A stretch of 64,000 bases of DNA, from the NCBI RefSeq assembly GCF_947623445.1, contig NC_135248.1:3410977-3474976 (forward strand). The letters run 5' to 3'. The stretch's first letter is position 1; the number at the start of each line of letters is the position of its first letter. Made by a program: the position numbers and the translations under genes. The notes under the pieces were generated by a model that made no database searches, was not told the origin of the DNA, and saw only the letters and a program-made list of their open reading frames with translations. Source of the DNA: Clavelina lepadiformis. Taxonomy: Eukaryota; Chordata; Ascidiacea; Aplousobranchia; Clavelinidae. Shown in pieces: positions 40,728 through 53,420 of the stretch.

Positions 40728-43700
40728 ATGTTTAACAAATTTACAACAATCCTACAACAAGCAGTTGAAGCTTTGGCACCTGATGCTCCGTTGCATGAAG
40801 ATTTTGTCTATCATTGGAAGTCAATCACAAACTTCTACATTGAAAATACTGATGACAAAACTCCTGTAAGTCGTTTTTTTGCAAAGCAATAAATTACTCT
40901 TTTATATACATTTAGTAAATAAATTAAATAGATACATTTGTTCACTGTAGGCCTAGCCTGCAATGTTAGTAGGCTATTTTATTCATAGCCTACAGTACCT
41001 GTATGTTTCGAAAGTTTTGTTAAAAAGTTGTTGTAGTTCAGTAGCCTAATAGATAATGGTTATAGTATAGTAATGCACCACTGTTACACTTAACTTTGGT
41101 GTGCCAAGATAGCTTATTTATAATAAACACAATTTGTAAACAAGGTTTATTTAGTTGGTTCGCCACCATTTGAAACACATAACTCCTATATGTTTTTAAA
41201 CGTTGAAAATGGCACAGACAATGAAAAATGAACAAACGACAAAATGAACGATACAAAAAATGACTTTTAGTAAGATTAGCCTTAGAGACAGTGAAATTGT
41301 TTTCTGACAAATTGGACTAATTTTCTTTAAGTAAAAAATCATTTTGTTTCTATTTTTTTTCAATGGAGTGAGGAACAACAAGTTGCTGAATTGTGGCAAT
41401 GTCCTCAGCTAGTTGACATACATGTGTAGGAAGCATGAAGCATATCTTGTTCCTCATATTAGAAATTAGACCATCACATAATGACTGGGTCTATAATATA
41501 GTACCAAGTTCGAATTAAACTGGATTTGCACCATTGCACCACCATTGTTTTCAGGTGTCGTATTGCCATGGATGTTTTTTGCAAAAGTTGTGATTCTTTT
41601 TCTCAAATTTTGAAATTGTAAACATTTTGGCAGGTCACTGACAGCAACATTCCATCGCACTTGAAGCAAATGCTGCAGATATTAATTCAAGAAGAAGCTG
41701 AAAGGGAGCCAGGGGATACAGGTCCTTGCATGGAGTATATGTTACAAGTATGTTTGTTCCTTTCTTTTTAGTTTTGAGCTTATTCTTTGTGCCATTGTTG
41801 TTTGTTGACATTATTTATTGAACAGTTTTTTGTTGTTAATGGTTTGTTTATTTTATTTTGTCAAGACCAATTCTAACATTTTCCTAAATTGTACTTTCAA
41901 AATTGGTTGATAATATCATGAATAAATATGGAATAGTGACATTACTTTACAGCATGCTAAACTTGTATATGTGTTTTCTGATTTCCAGCATAAACTTTTG
42001 GAGACGTTGCATACTTTGGGAAAAGCAGATTGCCCTCCTGGTATGAAGCAACAAGTTCTTATCTTTTTTAAAAACCTTCTTGGCAAAATAAAGCAACCCC
42101 TACTACCCCATATCAATGTTCACAGGTAAATTATCAAAAATTTGGGGATATGTGAGATGTTGCAACTCGTATGATTCTTTGGTTTAGTTTTTAAGTGATG
42201 TTGAATATACTTCACTGTTTAAACAATTTTGTGTTTAGTAGTGGTAGGTAAAGGCAGTTGAAAATCACATCTCACAAGTGTAATATATGATTTAGACCAG
42301 TATCGCGACTAGTTCGTGTATGTGGCGAAGTCCAAGCTGCTCCAACAGAGACTGAAGAAATTTCATTTCTGTGTACACTTTGTGCTCGCCTTAAGAGAGA
42401 ACCTCATCTATTACACTTCTTTCTGCAAAATAATAGCACAGAAATCCCGAACAAACCCGTACGTGTTTTGTTTTACTTTTTGTATTTCTCATGCATCAAC
42501 TTCAATTTGCATTGATGCCAATGATTTCTTACAGGCTGCTTCCACCAATCATATTGATTCCAGTGAAACAAATTTACCATCTTCATCAGCTAAAACAAGT
42601 AAACGTGAAAGTTACGACCTGGTTGACTCATTACTTAATCTCTGTCGCTCAGAAGATGGTAGAGTTGCTGTGAAAGCATGTGAAGGTTTACTTCTTCTCG
42701 TTTCAATGCCCCATGAGACCGCTGCCCGTGCTACAGTGCAAGATACTATGCTGTGTCCTCTTCTAAATACCAGGTATAAAGAACATGTGGCAAGTGAATG
42801 TGTTTTGATATAAGATGTTGTGAACTGTAATGACATTTTTGCGCAATGCTTCATGAAACTAGTGTTTAATGCATAACCTTATAAGACAGGGGCGGGCAAC
42901 ATACGGCCCGCGGGCCGGACCCGGCCCGCGACGGGATTTTGAGCGGCCCCCAGGCAGTTTCCGGTCTTACATGATAACGTGGTCTGCGGCCACAGTCTGC
43001 CGCAATCCCTCACTACTTGCTTACTACGTCAAATATAGTGATTGTTAGCTATTCTTTAAGAAGAAGTGTAACAGTCTGAATGGTGATGTCACATAAAGAT
43101 AAAATAGGAACTGATGATACATAATTAATCCGGCCCGCCAAGTACTTCATTTTCTCATATCAGGCCCGCCGACCGAAGAAGTTGCCCGCCCCTGTTATAA
43201 GATATAACAATAACAACACATAATCTATATATTTGTTTAAATCACGCTGGCAATGTGAAGGTTGTTTCAACTTATACTGTTCACTCTTACACTAGTTTAA
43301 TAGATTAGCTCGATAATTCACTAAAAGACTTTGAATTAAGAGATTATGGTTTTTGATAGGTTAAGTTAAGCACTGGTGTCGTAATGGTGTTTGCATTAAT
43401 AATGACTTCACTGTTTGTCATCTATTAAATCGAAAAGTTGAAGTTTTACTTTATCTGGTTCATTGTAAGACTGATACAGCACAGTGAACTGTTAAAAAGG
43501 TTCAGTTCCTGGTCATAGTTCCTGTTTGTTGGAATACATTTTGTTATATTTTATCCTAATACAGGCTCCGGACTCTTTTCACATCCTTGCCAGCTGCACT
43601 TGATCCTTCTGATGTGGATAGCGTAAGTGCGAAATGGGGTTTGGATTCTCACAGCTATGCATACAACGATGCACGCAACTTCGCTGGAAAGAGATCTCTT

Positions 43701-46613
43701 GTTTCGTTCTTGTCGTGGTTTGATTATTGCGATCAATTGATTATGGAAGCATACCAGGTCTGTTAAGTTTATCACTGTTTAGTAGGGATGGGACAACACG
43801 AACCCAAACCCGAGTAGATTTGCCGAATATTGCCTCTGTGGGAGAGGCGAGTGAACCCGAATACTAACAGTGGTGAACCCGAATACTATGCTACTTGGAA
43901 ATTTATCGACTTTAGTATGAAATAATAATCTATTTTCCTGGCTGAGATAAACTGGAGTCAACATTTCTTACCGAAAATCATTTACTTAAAGATTTTGCTT
44001 TTCAAATCGCCATTTAATCGTTAATTTTTAGTAATTAATTCACGATACAAGCAAGATTTGGCAACTTTCTGTTTGATTGAAATTTGATCATTTGGTGCTG
44101 ACACGAATAGATTCGAGATGCGTTCTGGTTTACCTTCAAGATATTCGGATTCGCACGAACCCGAATAATCGTCGTCGCGGCACATCCCTGCCGTTTAGTG
44201 ATTAATTTATTAAACTACTGAATGCGTTTGTGAATAAATAAATAATAATAACTGAATCGAACTATTTTCCAGGATTGTAGTGCATACATTGCAAGATCAA
44301 TTGCTAAAGACTTTCTTAACAAGACATTGTTGGGCCCTCTGTTACAAGCTGATGAAAGAGCAGCCCTCACCACAACTGCAGTGTTAACTAAGCTGTTCAG
44401 CATGGTACGATCTCATGCATTGACATGCGAACTTGTTAACTTTATTGTACCAAACAACACCAATTTGCCTGAAGAGGGCAAGGAAACCCTATGGGTAAGT
44501 AACACGTTCACACTCATTTATCAATAATGCTTGTTTGCAGATATGTTTAAGATGACTGCATTAATTTAGGACACCAAAAAGTCAGAGTTGTTGTCTCGTC
44601 TTCTGGAGAGGTGCGATCACTTTTCAGATGAGATATCGATTGTGACGTTACGTCTTTTTGAGACGGTTCTTGGTCTTTCAAACTCCATTGCTCTTGATCG
44701 TCTTATTTTGAAACATCTCCAGCATCGAGCTTATCATGTCAAAAATCCAGGTAAGCTGATGGCCACCATTTTGGAAAACTTAAAAATTAATTTTGATTTA
44801 TCAACTGAGCTGTTCTTTGTAGTAAAAAAATAGAAATTTAGTCGACATTCAACAAGCATTACCACCTTTTGCTTGTTTGATGATATACAGAAGGATCATG
44901 TGCACATTTAAAAGTTAATATTTGTGTGTTGGTGGCATGTGCAAATTTATTTGCTATTCAGTTGGAAACTAATTTGTGACAAAGATTCCACTAATAACTC
45001 AAATTTAAACCGGTAAAATTTTTTAGAATAATGAACTTAGTTATCATCTAACATGGCTGCATGTTGTGGTGATTTGTAGGTAACATAGTAGTGCAATCAG
45101 ACTCGGAGGAGCTGGAATGGGATTTGGAGCCCGGACTTGATTCAGCTGCGCCTCAAACCCCACCTAAACCTAATAAGCAATTTTCAACTGAAAGTTTGGG
45201 TGTGTAGTGTAGAGTTGGCATATTTACCGCTACAACGATTTGAATTAAACTTCCAGTTCAGATCTTAGCTATTAGGGAACACTAGAACAGTAGTTTCATT
45301 TCAGTATACTGGTAGATCACAAGCTGTATCCATTTTAGATGGGGCAGGAGATGCTTCCAGTTCAAGAGCTCACATACAGAGAGCAGTGAGTTGTTTTCTT
45401 GCAGCTATACCTGATTCAGCCAAGTCAACGCAAGCCAATGATGATGAATCTGGGTTAGTAGCGCATTACATCTGGATCGCAATGTATACGATGCTATTGA
45501 CTGTATTTTTACTTTTTCAATTTATATTTCTGGTTAAATTAGGTCCATTTTCTATTCTTAGGTATGATGGGTATTTAAGGGAAGCTCATAGGATGTACAA
45601 AGACGTGTGTGCGATTTGCTGCAAGTTCAGTTGGCCGAAAATGAATGGAAAAGAGCTTGAAGCAGCGGAAAGATGCCAGCCTGTTGCAGTTTATGAAGAA
45701 GGTGAAAGCTTCAAAGCCTCAGCAAACTTGCACTAGTTTTATAAGCTGACAGTAGTTTATATCATTACCACACTTTTGCTATTTGCTGCTATCAAGCGAA
45801 TAATCATGACCTTGCCGTGGCTTGTTTGCAGGACCGTTTCTCACCATGCTTTTGAATAAATTGTCTCGTGTTCTTTCCCAACCTTATGGTGTCAATCTTG
45901 TCGTAACATCAATTATTTCACGCCTGTGCTTAATCCCACACCCTTTGTTGCACGAACTCTTTACCGACCCTCTCACCCCAATGAGGCCAAAAGCAAGAGG
46001 GGTGTACTCAGTGATCAAAGTATGGGGTTTTATTTATGTTGAATACAACGATGTTTGCTAAAAGTTTGGTGAAGTTTCAAATAGTGAGTCTAGTAAAGGT
46101 CATAGTTCTTATGAAACTTTCATGCAGGTGATCGTGGAGCAGATATCACATCGGATGGCTCACGTTCCAAACTTCAAGAATCGACTTCTTCTCGCGAGGA
46201 GGAAACTTGCTTCAGGAGGGGGTTTCCATGACGACGATCATAATGTATCACCTACTCATAAAGGTAAACGAGAATAATTGTTTCCTCTGATGGTTTGTGA
46301 CTAATCTTTGCTATGGTTAGACCTGTAATGGTTATGGATCTTTAAAGGGCATTTCGATGTGTGTTTTTCACACACATGAAGCATTTCAAAAGATGAATAA
46401 TAATCACTACCTGTAACCATGTCCAATTTGTGGTTCATTTCAGGTTTACCTATGGCAGCCAACTTTGGCGCAAGTGCAGGAGTAATAGCCAGCAATGATT
46501 TGGATGACCATAAGACATTTTTAGAAGGGACAATTGTAGTGGAAGAGTTTTGTAAGGAGCTCGCTGCTATAGTGTTTGTCAAACATCACGCTTTGGCTGC
46601 ACAATCCGTATGA
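40728..46613 (+). CDS. FHIP2: FHIP2 (FAM160B-type), FTS-Hook-interacting protein
   Basis: Fourteen exons: 40728-40865, 41634-41747, 41989-42125, 42296-42458, 42535-42773, 43565-43757, 44273-44494, 44570-44750, 45080-45199, 45339-45453, 45562-45701, 45832-46019, 46128-46263, 46444-46613. They total 2256 bases, 751 aa plus stop, with all phases agreeing. The start [18 protein letters not shown] and blocks such as [53 protein letters not shown] and [12 protein letters not shown] match vertebrate FHIP2A/B along the whole length. FHIP proteins join FTS and Hook in the FHF complex, which links dynein to cargo; FHIP2A has been tied to Rab1 carriers. The region around residues 490-530 is acidic and divergent. 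An in-frame ATG at 40701 exists, but 40728 fits the conserved N-terminus. Introns 5 and 6 each carry a hAT-like element. Confidence 0.95.
42887..43194. mobile_element. non-autonomous hAT-like element 4, in FHIP2 intron 5
   Basis: The ends are CAGGGGCGGGCAAC and GTTGCCCGCCCCTG (perfect 14-base inverted repeat). The flanking 8-base duplication ttataaga is perfect (42879-42886, 43195-43202). Subterminal GGCCCGCGGGCC resembles element 3. It is 308 bases with no coding frame. Confidence 0.92.
43783..44190. mobile_element. non-autonomous hAT-like element 5, in FHIP2 intron 6
   Basis: The left end is TAGGGATGGGAC and the right end is CACATCCCTG, a short imperfect inverted pair. The flanks ctgtttag (43775-43782) and ccgtttag (44191-44198) match in seven of eight bases. 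Inside, GAACCCGAATA recurs several times near both ends. It is older or more decayed than the other copies. Confidence 0.75.
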
Positions 46614-48390
46614 AACAAAACTCAATGATTTTGTCACCTAATTAAGGTATCCATTTTTCCATTAAGGTAACCGTTTAATTAAACACTCAGAGGTGTAATT
46701 TAGATATACAGTACATGTTCTTAACATTTGGGTCTTGAAACGATATAAATTGCCATGCGTTTGTTACCTGCCTGTCTTTGATAAGCAATTTTCTTCTTAC
46801 TAGCCGCTTCTTACATATATTCATGCTCTGAGTACATATGTGCATAATGTACATAAGCGCAACTATTATATACATAGTTTTACGAGCACTAGGGCAGTGC
46901 AATTTTATGTTTTAACATGCTTTATTGCTATTTATTTTTTTTGGTGAGAAGTTTCTTTCGAAGCACCATTGTGATATTTGTAGGGTATACAATTATACAT
47001 GTGATAAAGCTTAATTGTGGAAATTAAGCCGACCTATGTATAGTTTGTTTAAAACTGCTCCTAACAATTTGTTACAATGATCCTGTAATGCGATGTGTGT
47101 GATTATATTTTCATGATTAAGTAGTTATTGCAAATCACACATAAGCTGAATTTCTGTACTTCCCGGCGTAAAGGTTTACTTGAAAGATAGTACTATGTTG
47201 CAGGAGTGTTTTCAATTTAAGATTAAATGATTTGATTTTTACAATGTATTTTTGGTGATTCTTTTACAAACTTTTGGTACTAAAAAGCCAAGCTTAATAA
47301 AAAAAAGTATCTTGTTGCTGTATATGCAATCGTGGTAATCCCAGATATTTTTCAACTAATAGACTTACAGTGTGTACAGGTTCTTAAACATAGTTGCATA
47401 CTGCATGCTTTTACATATGGCCTAAATAACTGAGTTATAGAAATTGCAATTTCAAAGTTTAAAGATAACATTAAATTTTCAGAAGTTTATTGGCGTTGAA
47501 AAGTCCAATGAAGTCAATTTGGCAAATCATAAAAGCTTATTTCTCAATAATGAAAGAAAGCAAAAGATTCAGGAAGAGAAACTACGGTTGTAATATACAC
47601 TATTGCACAATTATTGCATTATTTACACATTGTTGCACTGTAGGAAAAGTACAATAAATTTTACATGAGAAAATTGGTTAGTACACAAATTATATGTATC
47701 CAAAACATTGAAAATTTAGCCGAGGTGGGCATGAGCTCGCTCCTATTTTTTAGGAGTGATCTCGGAAGCGTCGCTCTTTTTTCAACGTCGGAACTACAAG
47801 CGTGCTCTTTTTTAAGAGTAATTCCGCTTGTCGCTCTATTCTTGTATAAATAATGCTATGAACGCACAAAACGGTTACAAATGCTTGGATCGAAAAAGCT
47901 TTTAGGTTTTAAGACCACCGTAAGACTATCATTTTATCTAGTAAATGGCTGCTTTGAGACTAATTTCACGCAAAATTTTTGCTCCTCATGGTATAAAATA
48001 AACAAGATGATAAACAACACAAAGCACAGCAACACGTCATAACCTTGTTTTGACGGATTAATATAAACGCTTTATTTTTTGAGCTGACAACAATAGTCGA
48101 GTTGTCATCCTGCTGTCGTAATTTGCTTCCCATTTCGGCTATTTTTGTAACTTAACCGATATATGGTTTGAATGGTTGGTTTCTGGTTTGGTTGGTTGGT
48201 TACCGATATATGGTTTCTCAAAACTTTAACACCAAATGTCACGGAAGTTAAAGTAGCTGCACCTCATTAGCCGAAAATTGAAGTTATTGACTAATTAACA
48301 TTTTGTGTGAGTTATGCCCTACTCATATGCAAATTACTTTTCTTCTAAAATGTGTTCAGAAGCCCAACTAGAAGTGCTGCCACTATTCTG
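46614..48390. other. convergent 3' gap between FHIP2 and the NEMP-like exons
   Basis: The FHIP2 3' untranslated region probably extends here (aataaa motifs near 47297 and 47653). The stretch 47722-47830 begins gaggtgggcatgagctcgct, like the end of a hAT element, but no partner end was found. TTGG-rich simple sequence lies near 48170-48215. No gene is seen. Confidence 0.45.
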
Positions 48391-48797
48391 TCAGTCCCCA
48401 GCTGCATTATTTACCAGAGGAGGATTCTCCAGCATATGGTCATTCTGTGCTACGTATTGCTCATATTCAACACCTTCGTTCTCAGAAATGTGTTGTTTGC
48501 TTTGTATGAATTGAATGAGCCTATAAGGAAAAATATTAAACATGTAATACTAAGTACATTATTCGAAGTATTTAGTATTTGAAGTTCTCAGTATTCAAAG
48601 TCCGTGTCATGTAATGAAACTGATATTGCACACGGCCTTCTTACCGGTCAGGTGAACTTAATTTTGACAAAACTTCCCAATGCTGAAAATTTGCGCTTAG
48701 ACAAAACTTTTGTAGTTCTTCCAGAGAATTTTGTGTCTCTCCTTCACCTTGCATTTTGTATTCGTCATTTGTGAGGAGTCGAATTGGTTGAATAATG
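48391..48797 (-). CDS. duplicate of the last two NEMP exons (alternative tail or gene remnant)
   Basis: Exon 9' is 48797-48645 and ends at donor gtaaga. It encodes RLLTNDEYKMQGEGE and SLEELQKFC, ending SSPDR, and about half of 47 aligned residues equal NEMP exon 9 (50552-50412). Exon 10' is 48520-48391 after acceptor ccttatag. It encodes LIQFIQSKQHISENEG and an acidic tail with stop TGA; NEMP exon 10 starts FAQFIDSD. Exon 9' can be read phase 2 in and phase 2 out, as in exon 9, so NEMP exon 8 could splice to it directly. The exact acceptor is uncertain (cttacc complement at 48800-48805, or two bases further in). No copies of the earlier NEMP exons were found between 48834 and 49915. Both frames are open throughout. 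Confidence 0.7.
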
Positions 48798-48801
48798 CTC
48801 T

Positions 48802-48833
48802 TACCATTATTGATGACATCATCAATAATGGTA
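48802..48833. repeat. perfect 15-base palindrome with 2-base centre
   Basis: The arms TACCATTATTGATGA and TCATCAATAATGGTA are perfect inverted repeats around CA. It lies just outside the acceptor side of NEMP-like exon 9' and would form a hairpin in that transcript. Confidence 0.8.
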
Positions 48834-49915
48834 ACTATTGATGAAATCTGTAAAAGTAAAACTGGCTTAGTAGTAGTTCTTTCTTGAACAAACCAGTTAT
48901 GACCTAAAATACTTCAAAGTCTGAAACTAAAACGAGTGCACATAACAACTGTCTTACAAGAAAAAATTCTTAGACTATGTCAATTGCATTGGGAAAATAA
49001 CAAGATACCCCACTACAAACACACGGTGGCAATCTTTTTAGCTGGTATGAGTATCTTAAAGCCAACCGATATTACTCACCAGGGGAATTTTTCGTCCACA
49101 AAAGAATATGATTTTCCATAGACCAGACAATACATACAAGCTTTCAGTAATAATAAGCTTCAAAACTTTCTTAATAAAGAAGAACCAAAGCCAACAGTAC
49201 ATAAACAAGACAAAGAACTGCATTATGAAGGTTCCGTTGCTCATTATTTAAAGGTAATTGGTTTACCTAAAATGCAGATAAATCTGGGATAAAACTAAGT
49301 CTGTAATGAAAATACAAAGTAACCCATTCCAAGTAGTTTTATTAAAAATGTTTATACTACTACAAAATTACTATATATTTATACTAAATGAAGTTAAAAT
49401 TAAATGTAAACTTGAACTGGCAATGACACAAGAGCTTAACAATAGTTAAGGTATGACAAACACATGAAATCAAAATGTGAAGGCAAAACTACTAATGTGA
49501 TGCAACATCTCGCAATAAGAAATATATTGCAAATGAATTACTTGTTGTTGTTGCTAAGGTTGAATTATTGAAAAACCTTAAGATATGAAATTGGAATTAA
49601 GATTTCACATTGAATAGCACAGTGGTGTCACAAAGATACAACGCAGCACACAAGTTGATGACAAGTAAAAAATAAATTTTCGGGAACACATATGCTGCGC
49701 AATAAGAAAATAGCAGTAAACAGTAAAATTTACCATTAATAGAAAATATTTTAGAATGACAGGATTTTCTTGAAAGTACTTAATTTTGCTCGGCAAGCTC
49801 GTGCACCAATTAGTTTCCATTACGGAAGTTAAAAAACGTTTGCTAACAATATTTTAAAGCACTGTAAAATTTACTGTGGTAGATGAGGTTTATCAGGTTG
49901 CCAAGGTAACACGTT
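48834..49915. other. DNA between duplicate NEMP tail exons and NEMP stop
   Basis: AT-rich, with no recognisable exon on either strand. It should contain the NEMP 3' untranslated region. If the duplicate exons at 48391-48797 are used, it is part of a NEMP intron. Confidence 0.45.
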
Positions 49916-52612
49916 TCAGAGCTCGTCAAAGCTCATCTCTTCCTCAAATGGTTCTCCATCTTCTTTCATCTCGTCTATTTCAAGCTTTAGAGATTCAATG
50001 CTGTCTTCGTCTTCGCTAATCAAAGAATCTCCGGCAGCATTTTTCGCGTACTCTACCGAGTTGTCGCTATCGTCAGTGAACTGATGCATGTCGTTATCGT
50101 ACTGGGTTATTTCGCTGTCCAGAAGGTGGATGTCGCTATCTATAAACTGAGCAAACCTGCATGGAGATATGAACTTTGCTCAATAGAAATATTGTGGCAA
50201 CATATCTTTTACATCATTTATTGTTTAAAGTTTTGCAATATTGGTGTAATTACTCTAACTTTGTTTGGGTTTAATGTCATATTTATGTAAATATTGACTA
50301 CAAATTCTATTCGTGGCGTAAGTATTTCTACTAAAATTTTAAAACTATTTTAATAATAACCATTATAGTATTAAACAGTCACAGTCAAAGCTTTTAAGCT
50401 GATTGCTCAACCTCTTTGGAGATTCCATCCTTGATAGTGTCTTCCATGGAGAGCACTGAGGACTCTGACAATACTTTCGAAGTTCTTCCAAGGCCTTTTG
50501 AGTTTCTACTTGACCTTGAAGACGATACTCTTCAGCCGTGAGTAACCTCTTACTTAGTTGATTATTATGTCCTCTCAATATCCAACTACTACAAAAGGCA
50601 GCTTATTGTTAGATGCCATCGTGGCAATGTCTTAAATCGAACAATATAAAAAATGTAGCACTAGAAGTATTGAAATAGATTTATTTCAAAATGTTTGGGC
50701 AAAAAGCAACCGGCAACTTACAAAGGACGAATTTTTTTCAAATTTTTCAGAAAAGAGGAGGGCCTTTTTGTCCTCATACTTTGTAATGAAAGCAACGACC
50801 TACTCATTAAGAGTGCACACATGATTGACAGGGATACCTACAGGGGTAATATGATGAATTAGAGCACTAAGGCATAAACAATCATACATTTTCGTTCTAT
50901 TCTATTACCTGAGGTATTTGAGTACCATTGTATATTAGTAACAATGAGAGAAGTTGAATGGACCATTGAATGATGCTTTGTGTTCGATGGTCTGTGATGG
51001 TACCGAATCGATAACATATTGCAAAACTCACTAAACCTATAAAAAATAACCCAACATTTCAAACACGAGCATGCTATGCATATGGCATTTTTGTCAGTAT
51101 GTATGCAACACTTGCCTGAAATTAAAACATAGGCAAAAACATAGTGATAATAGTCAATCATTATCTCCACCAAGTTGGCATATATCTTTGAAATTATCCA
51201 TGCGCATAGCGACCAGCCTCCAAGCAAAATGGAGTAGGCTGCAGGTTTCTTAAAAAAGAAACAAATTTTACTTGTCTAATGCCTAACTTTATTTTGCTCA
51301 CACTAATTTGCAAACCAAATCAATTCATAACTACTATCAAGCCGAAAAATAAAACTACCTTTGGCATGAACTTGCTCACAAGAAAAACTATCACCAAAGC
51401 TGAAGCCAAAACTCCTACACCTGTGCCACTTGCGTAATGAAAGTATGCTGACTGTGATAATTTAGCCGCATTATAGAACAAGATGAGTCCGACACAGAGG
51501 CAAAGACAACATGTCAAATCCACAACTGAAAAGAGGGTTTATCAAAAAATAACTGAAAGAGTAACGATAAGCTCTTCAACTGTAATATATTCGTACCTTT
51601 TAGATTTGTTTTAACTTGAACATAGGCAGACTCAGTGGGAATATGTGGCTTCACTGTGAAATAGATTTCTTTGTATGGTGAAAGGCAAACTTTGTACGTG
51701 TTAATTGATTTGATATTGTTTGCCGTGAACCAACGAGACAATACCTTCAAAAAGTTAACATTTAATTAGTCAGTCATCCGTAAATGGTAATTAATAACTA
51801 ATCCACAACCAAATTGTATTTCAATTTCAATTATACTAAACAATATTCAGCACGTGTATATTTTGGTGCTCACAGTTTAACATCTGGTTTTGTAAAACAG
51901 TGTATCAAAGCTATTTAAATAAAATTCCAAAATTTTGAGTAGTGCCTTGAAACTTTTTGTCAGTCTTTACCTGAAAACTGTCATACCACTGCCGCCGTAT
52001 GCTTTGATTGTATGTGTCATCAAGACTTGTCAGAAAATTTATGTCAAAGCTACCAGCATGTGTCACACTGATATGAACACATCCCAGAACCTATTGGAAA
52101 AGATTATAACAGGCGTTAAGTATGTTTGCTAATGTAAACCCCCATCATGTTGATAATAAAGAAATTAGTACTTGGTCATAAAATACCAGCTATTAAAAGT
52201 TACTCACGAAAAAAGGATTTGTCAAAGCTGGAACATGGTAGACAGTTTTTGAAGGTTTGATATGCTCCAGCTTTAATCCATTTCTGTCGAGTTGAATCTG
52301 AGACAAATCTAAAAATTCATGCATGCATATTGTCATCTATCTTCAAAGAATCATATAAAACAATAAAGAGAAAATAAAATAAAACAAACCAGGATTTATC
52401 ACAAAACAAAAGCAAACAGAAATGGAAGTGTATATACATAAATATTCTTTCTAAGACAATTAATCTGATAAAATATTATTAATTCTACAATAGTATACTA
52501 CCACAGAATTAATACACCACTATTACCGTTATAAAATCAACTTACTGTCTGTTGCATATGCTGGGCTTATTACAAGTACATAAATTAAAAAATGTAGATA
52601 AGTCAGTGTCAT
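49916..52612 (-). CDS. NEMP: NEMP nuclear envelope integral membrane protein
   Basis: Exons in reading order: 52612-52546, 52308-52208, 52090-51971, 51744-51597, 51525-51359, 51248-51116, 51036-50909, 50837-50722, 50552-50412, 50156-49916. They total 1362 bases, 453 aa plus stop, with all phases agreeing. It starts with a signal peptide ([20 protein letters not shown]). A lumenal domain of about 180 residues follows, then five membrane segments with [24 protein letters not shown] and SFAICYRFG. The cytoplasmic/nucleoplasmic tail has [26 protein letters not shown] and ESPKRFAQF, and an acidic C-terminus. Order and motifs match vertebrate NEMP1/NEMP2 (TMEM194). NEMP proteins sit in the inner nuclear membrane, support nuclear envelope stiffness, and in animals matter for germ cells and early development. 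The intron after exon 6 uses a GC donor. A second copy of the last two exons lies downstream at 48391-48797. Confidence 0.94.
51037..51115 (-). other. GC-AG intron of NEMP
   Basis: Exon 6 ends at TTTCAG followed by gcaagt. The frame (YVLISG then [11 protein letters not shown]) is kept only with this GC donor and the acceptor tttatag. The intron is 79 bases. Confidence 0.8.
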
Positions 52613-53302
52613 GATATGCAAGTTGAACATGTGATAAATGTTTTTAATTACAGTTCAAGTTCATTCTAAATAAACCCTATTAACAAAATAAAGTAGAAAA
52701 AGTTTTATGTAGAAGATGTACCACTGCAATCTATACATACTTTGCAGATGAGGTACTGAAAAATTCAACAAAACAAAGTAAAATTATAAGAACTTTGAAG
52801 ATGGCATATTTTTCAAACAAAATATGACTACAGGACTACACTCATGACACAAGTCATAACCATTTTGCATGCATCTAATTTTGTACAAGACCCATTTATT
52901 TTTGCCACCGACCTTAGGGAGCAAAAAATATGGTGCTAATCTTGTTATAAAATAAAACAACATGCTCACAAACAACCAATAAACGGGAAAAAAAATTATG
53001 CGTATCTGCAATCATTTAAATCTTTTTGAAACAAAATTTATATACATCTAAATCTATCTAACTTGTTCATTGTGTGTTGGGTTTAGTGGCCGTGCTAACC
53101 ATTATTCATTTTCATCATTTGGCTAGATTGTTAATTTATTTTTACACGTTGTAAGCCCTGTAGAGCTTTGCTACTTTTTTCCTGCTCATTGTTTGTTGGT
53201 GGAGTTGTTATTTTATAGTCCTATAATGGTTAGCATTTATTTTTCGTTCCCCCATAAACAATGGCGGAAAATAAACAATACAAATTTACAATAGAATGAA
53301 TA

Positions 53303-53420
53303 GACCCTTTCCGAGTTACGGCCACCAATTTTGGGTGGCAAGATTTTTTCGATCGCCTAGCGGCCTAGCCTATACGTAACAATGAAAATTGACGGCAAAG
53401 ATTGTAACTCGGAAAGGGTC
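53303..53420. mobile_element. 118-base miniature inverted-repeat element
   Basis: The outermost 17 bases, GACCCTTTCCGAGTTAC, are repeated perfectly in inverse orientation at 53404-53420. The interior is too short to code. Flanks share only short motifs (gaata, tagaat), so the target duplication and superfamily are unclear. Confidence 0.75.

Noticed and set aside
42316..42813. 165-codon single open frame in FHIP2
   Set aside because: It is two real exons (42296-42458 and 42535-42773) plus read-through of the intron between them. Its first half is in the wrong frame.
48170..48215. TTGG-rich run as a possible telomere-like or regulatory repeat
   Set aside because: Irregular short sim­ple sequence with no consistent unit.
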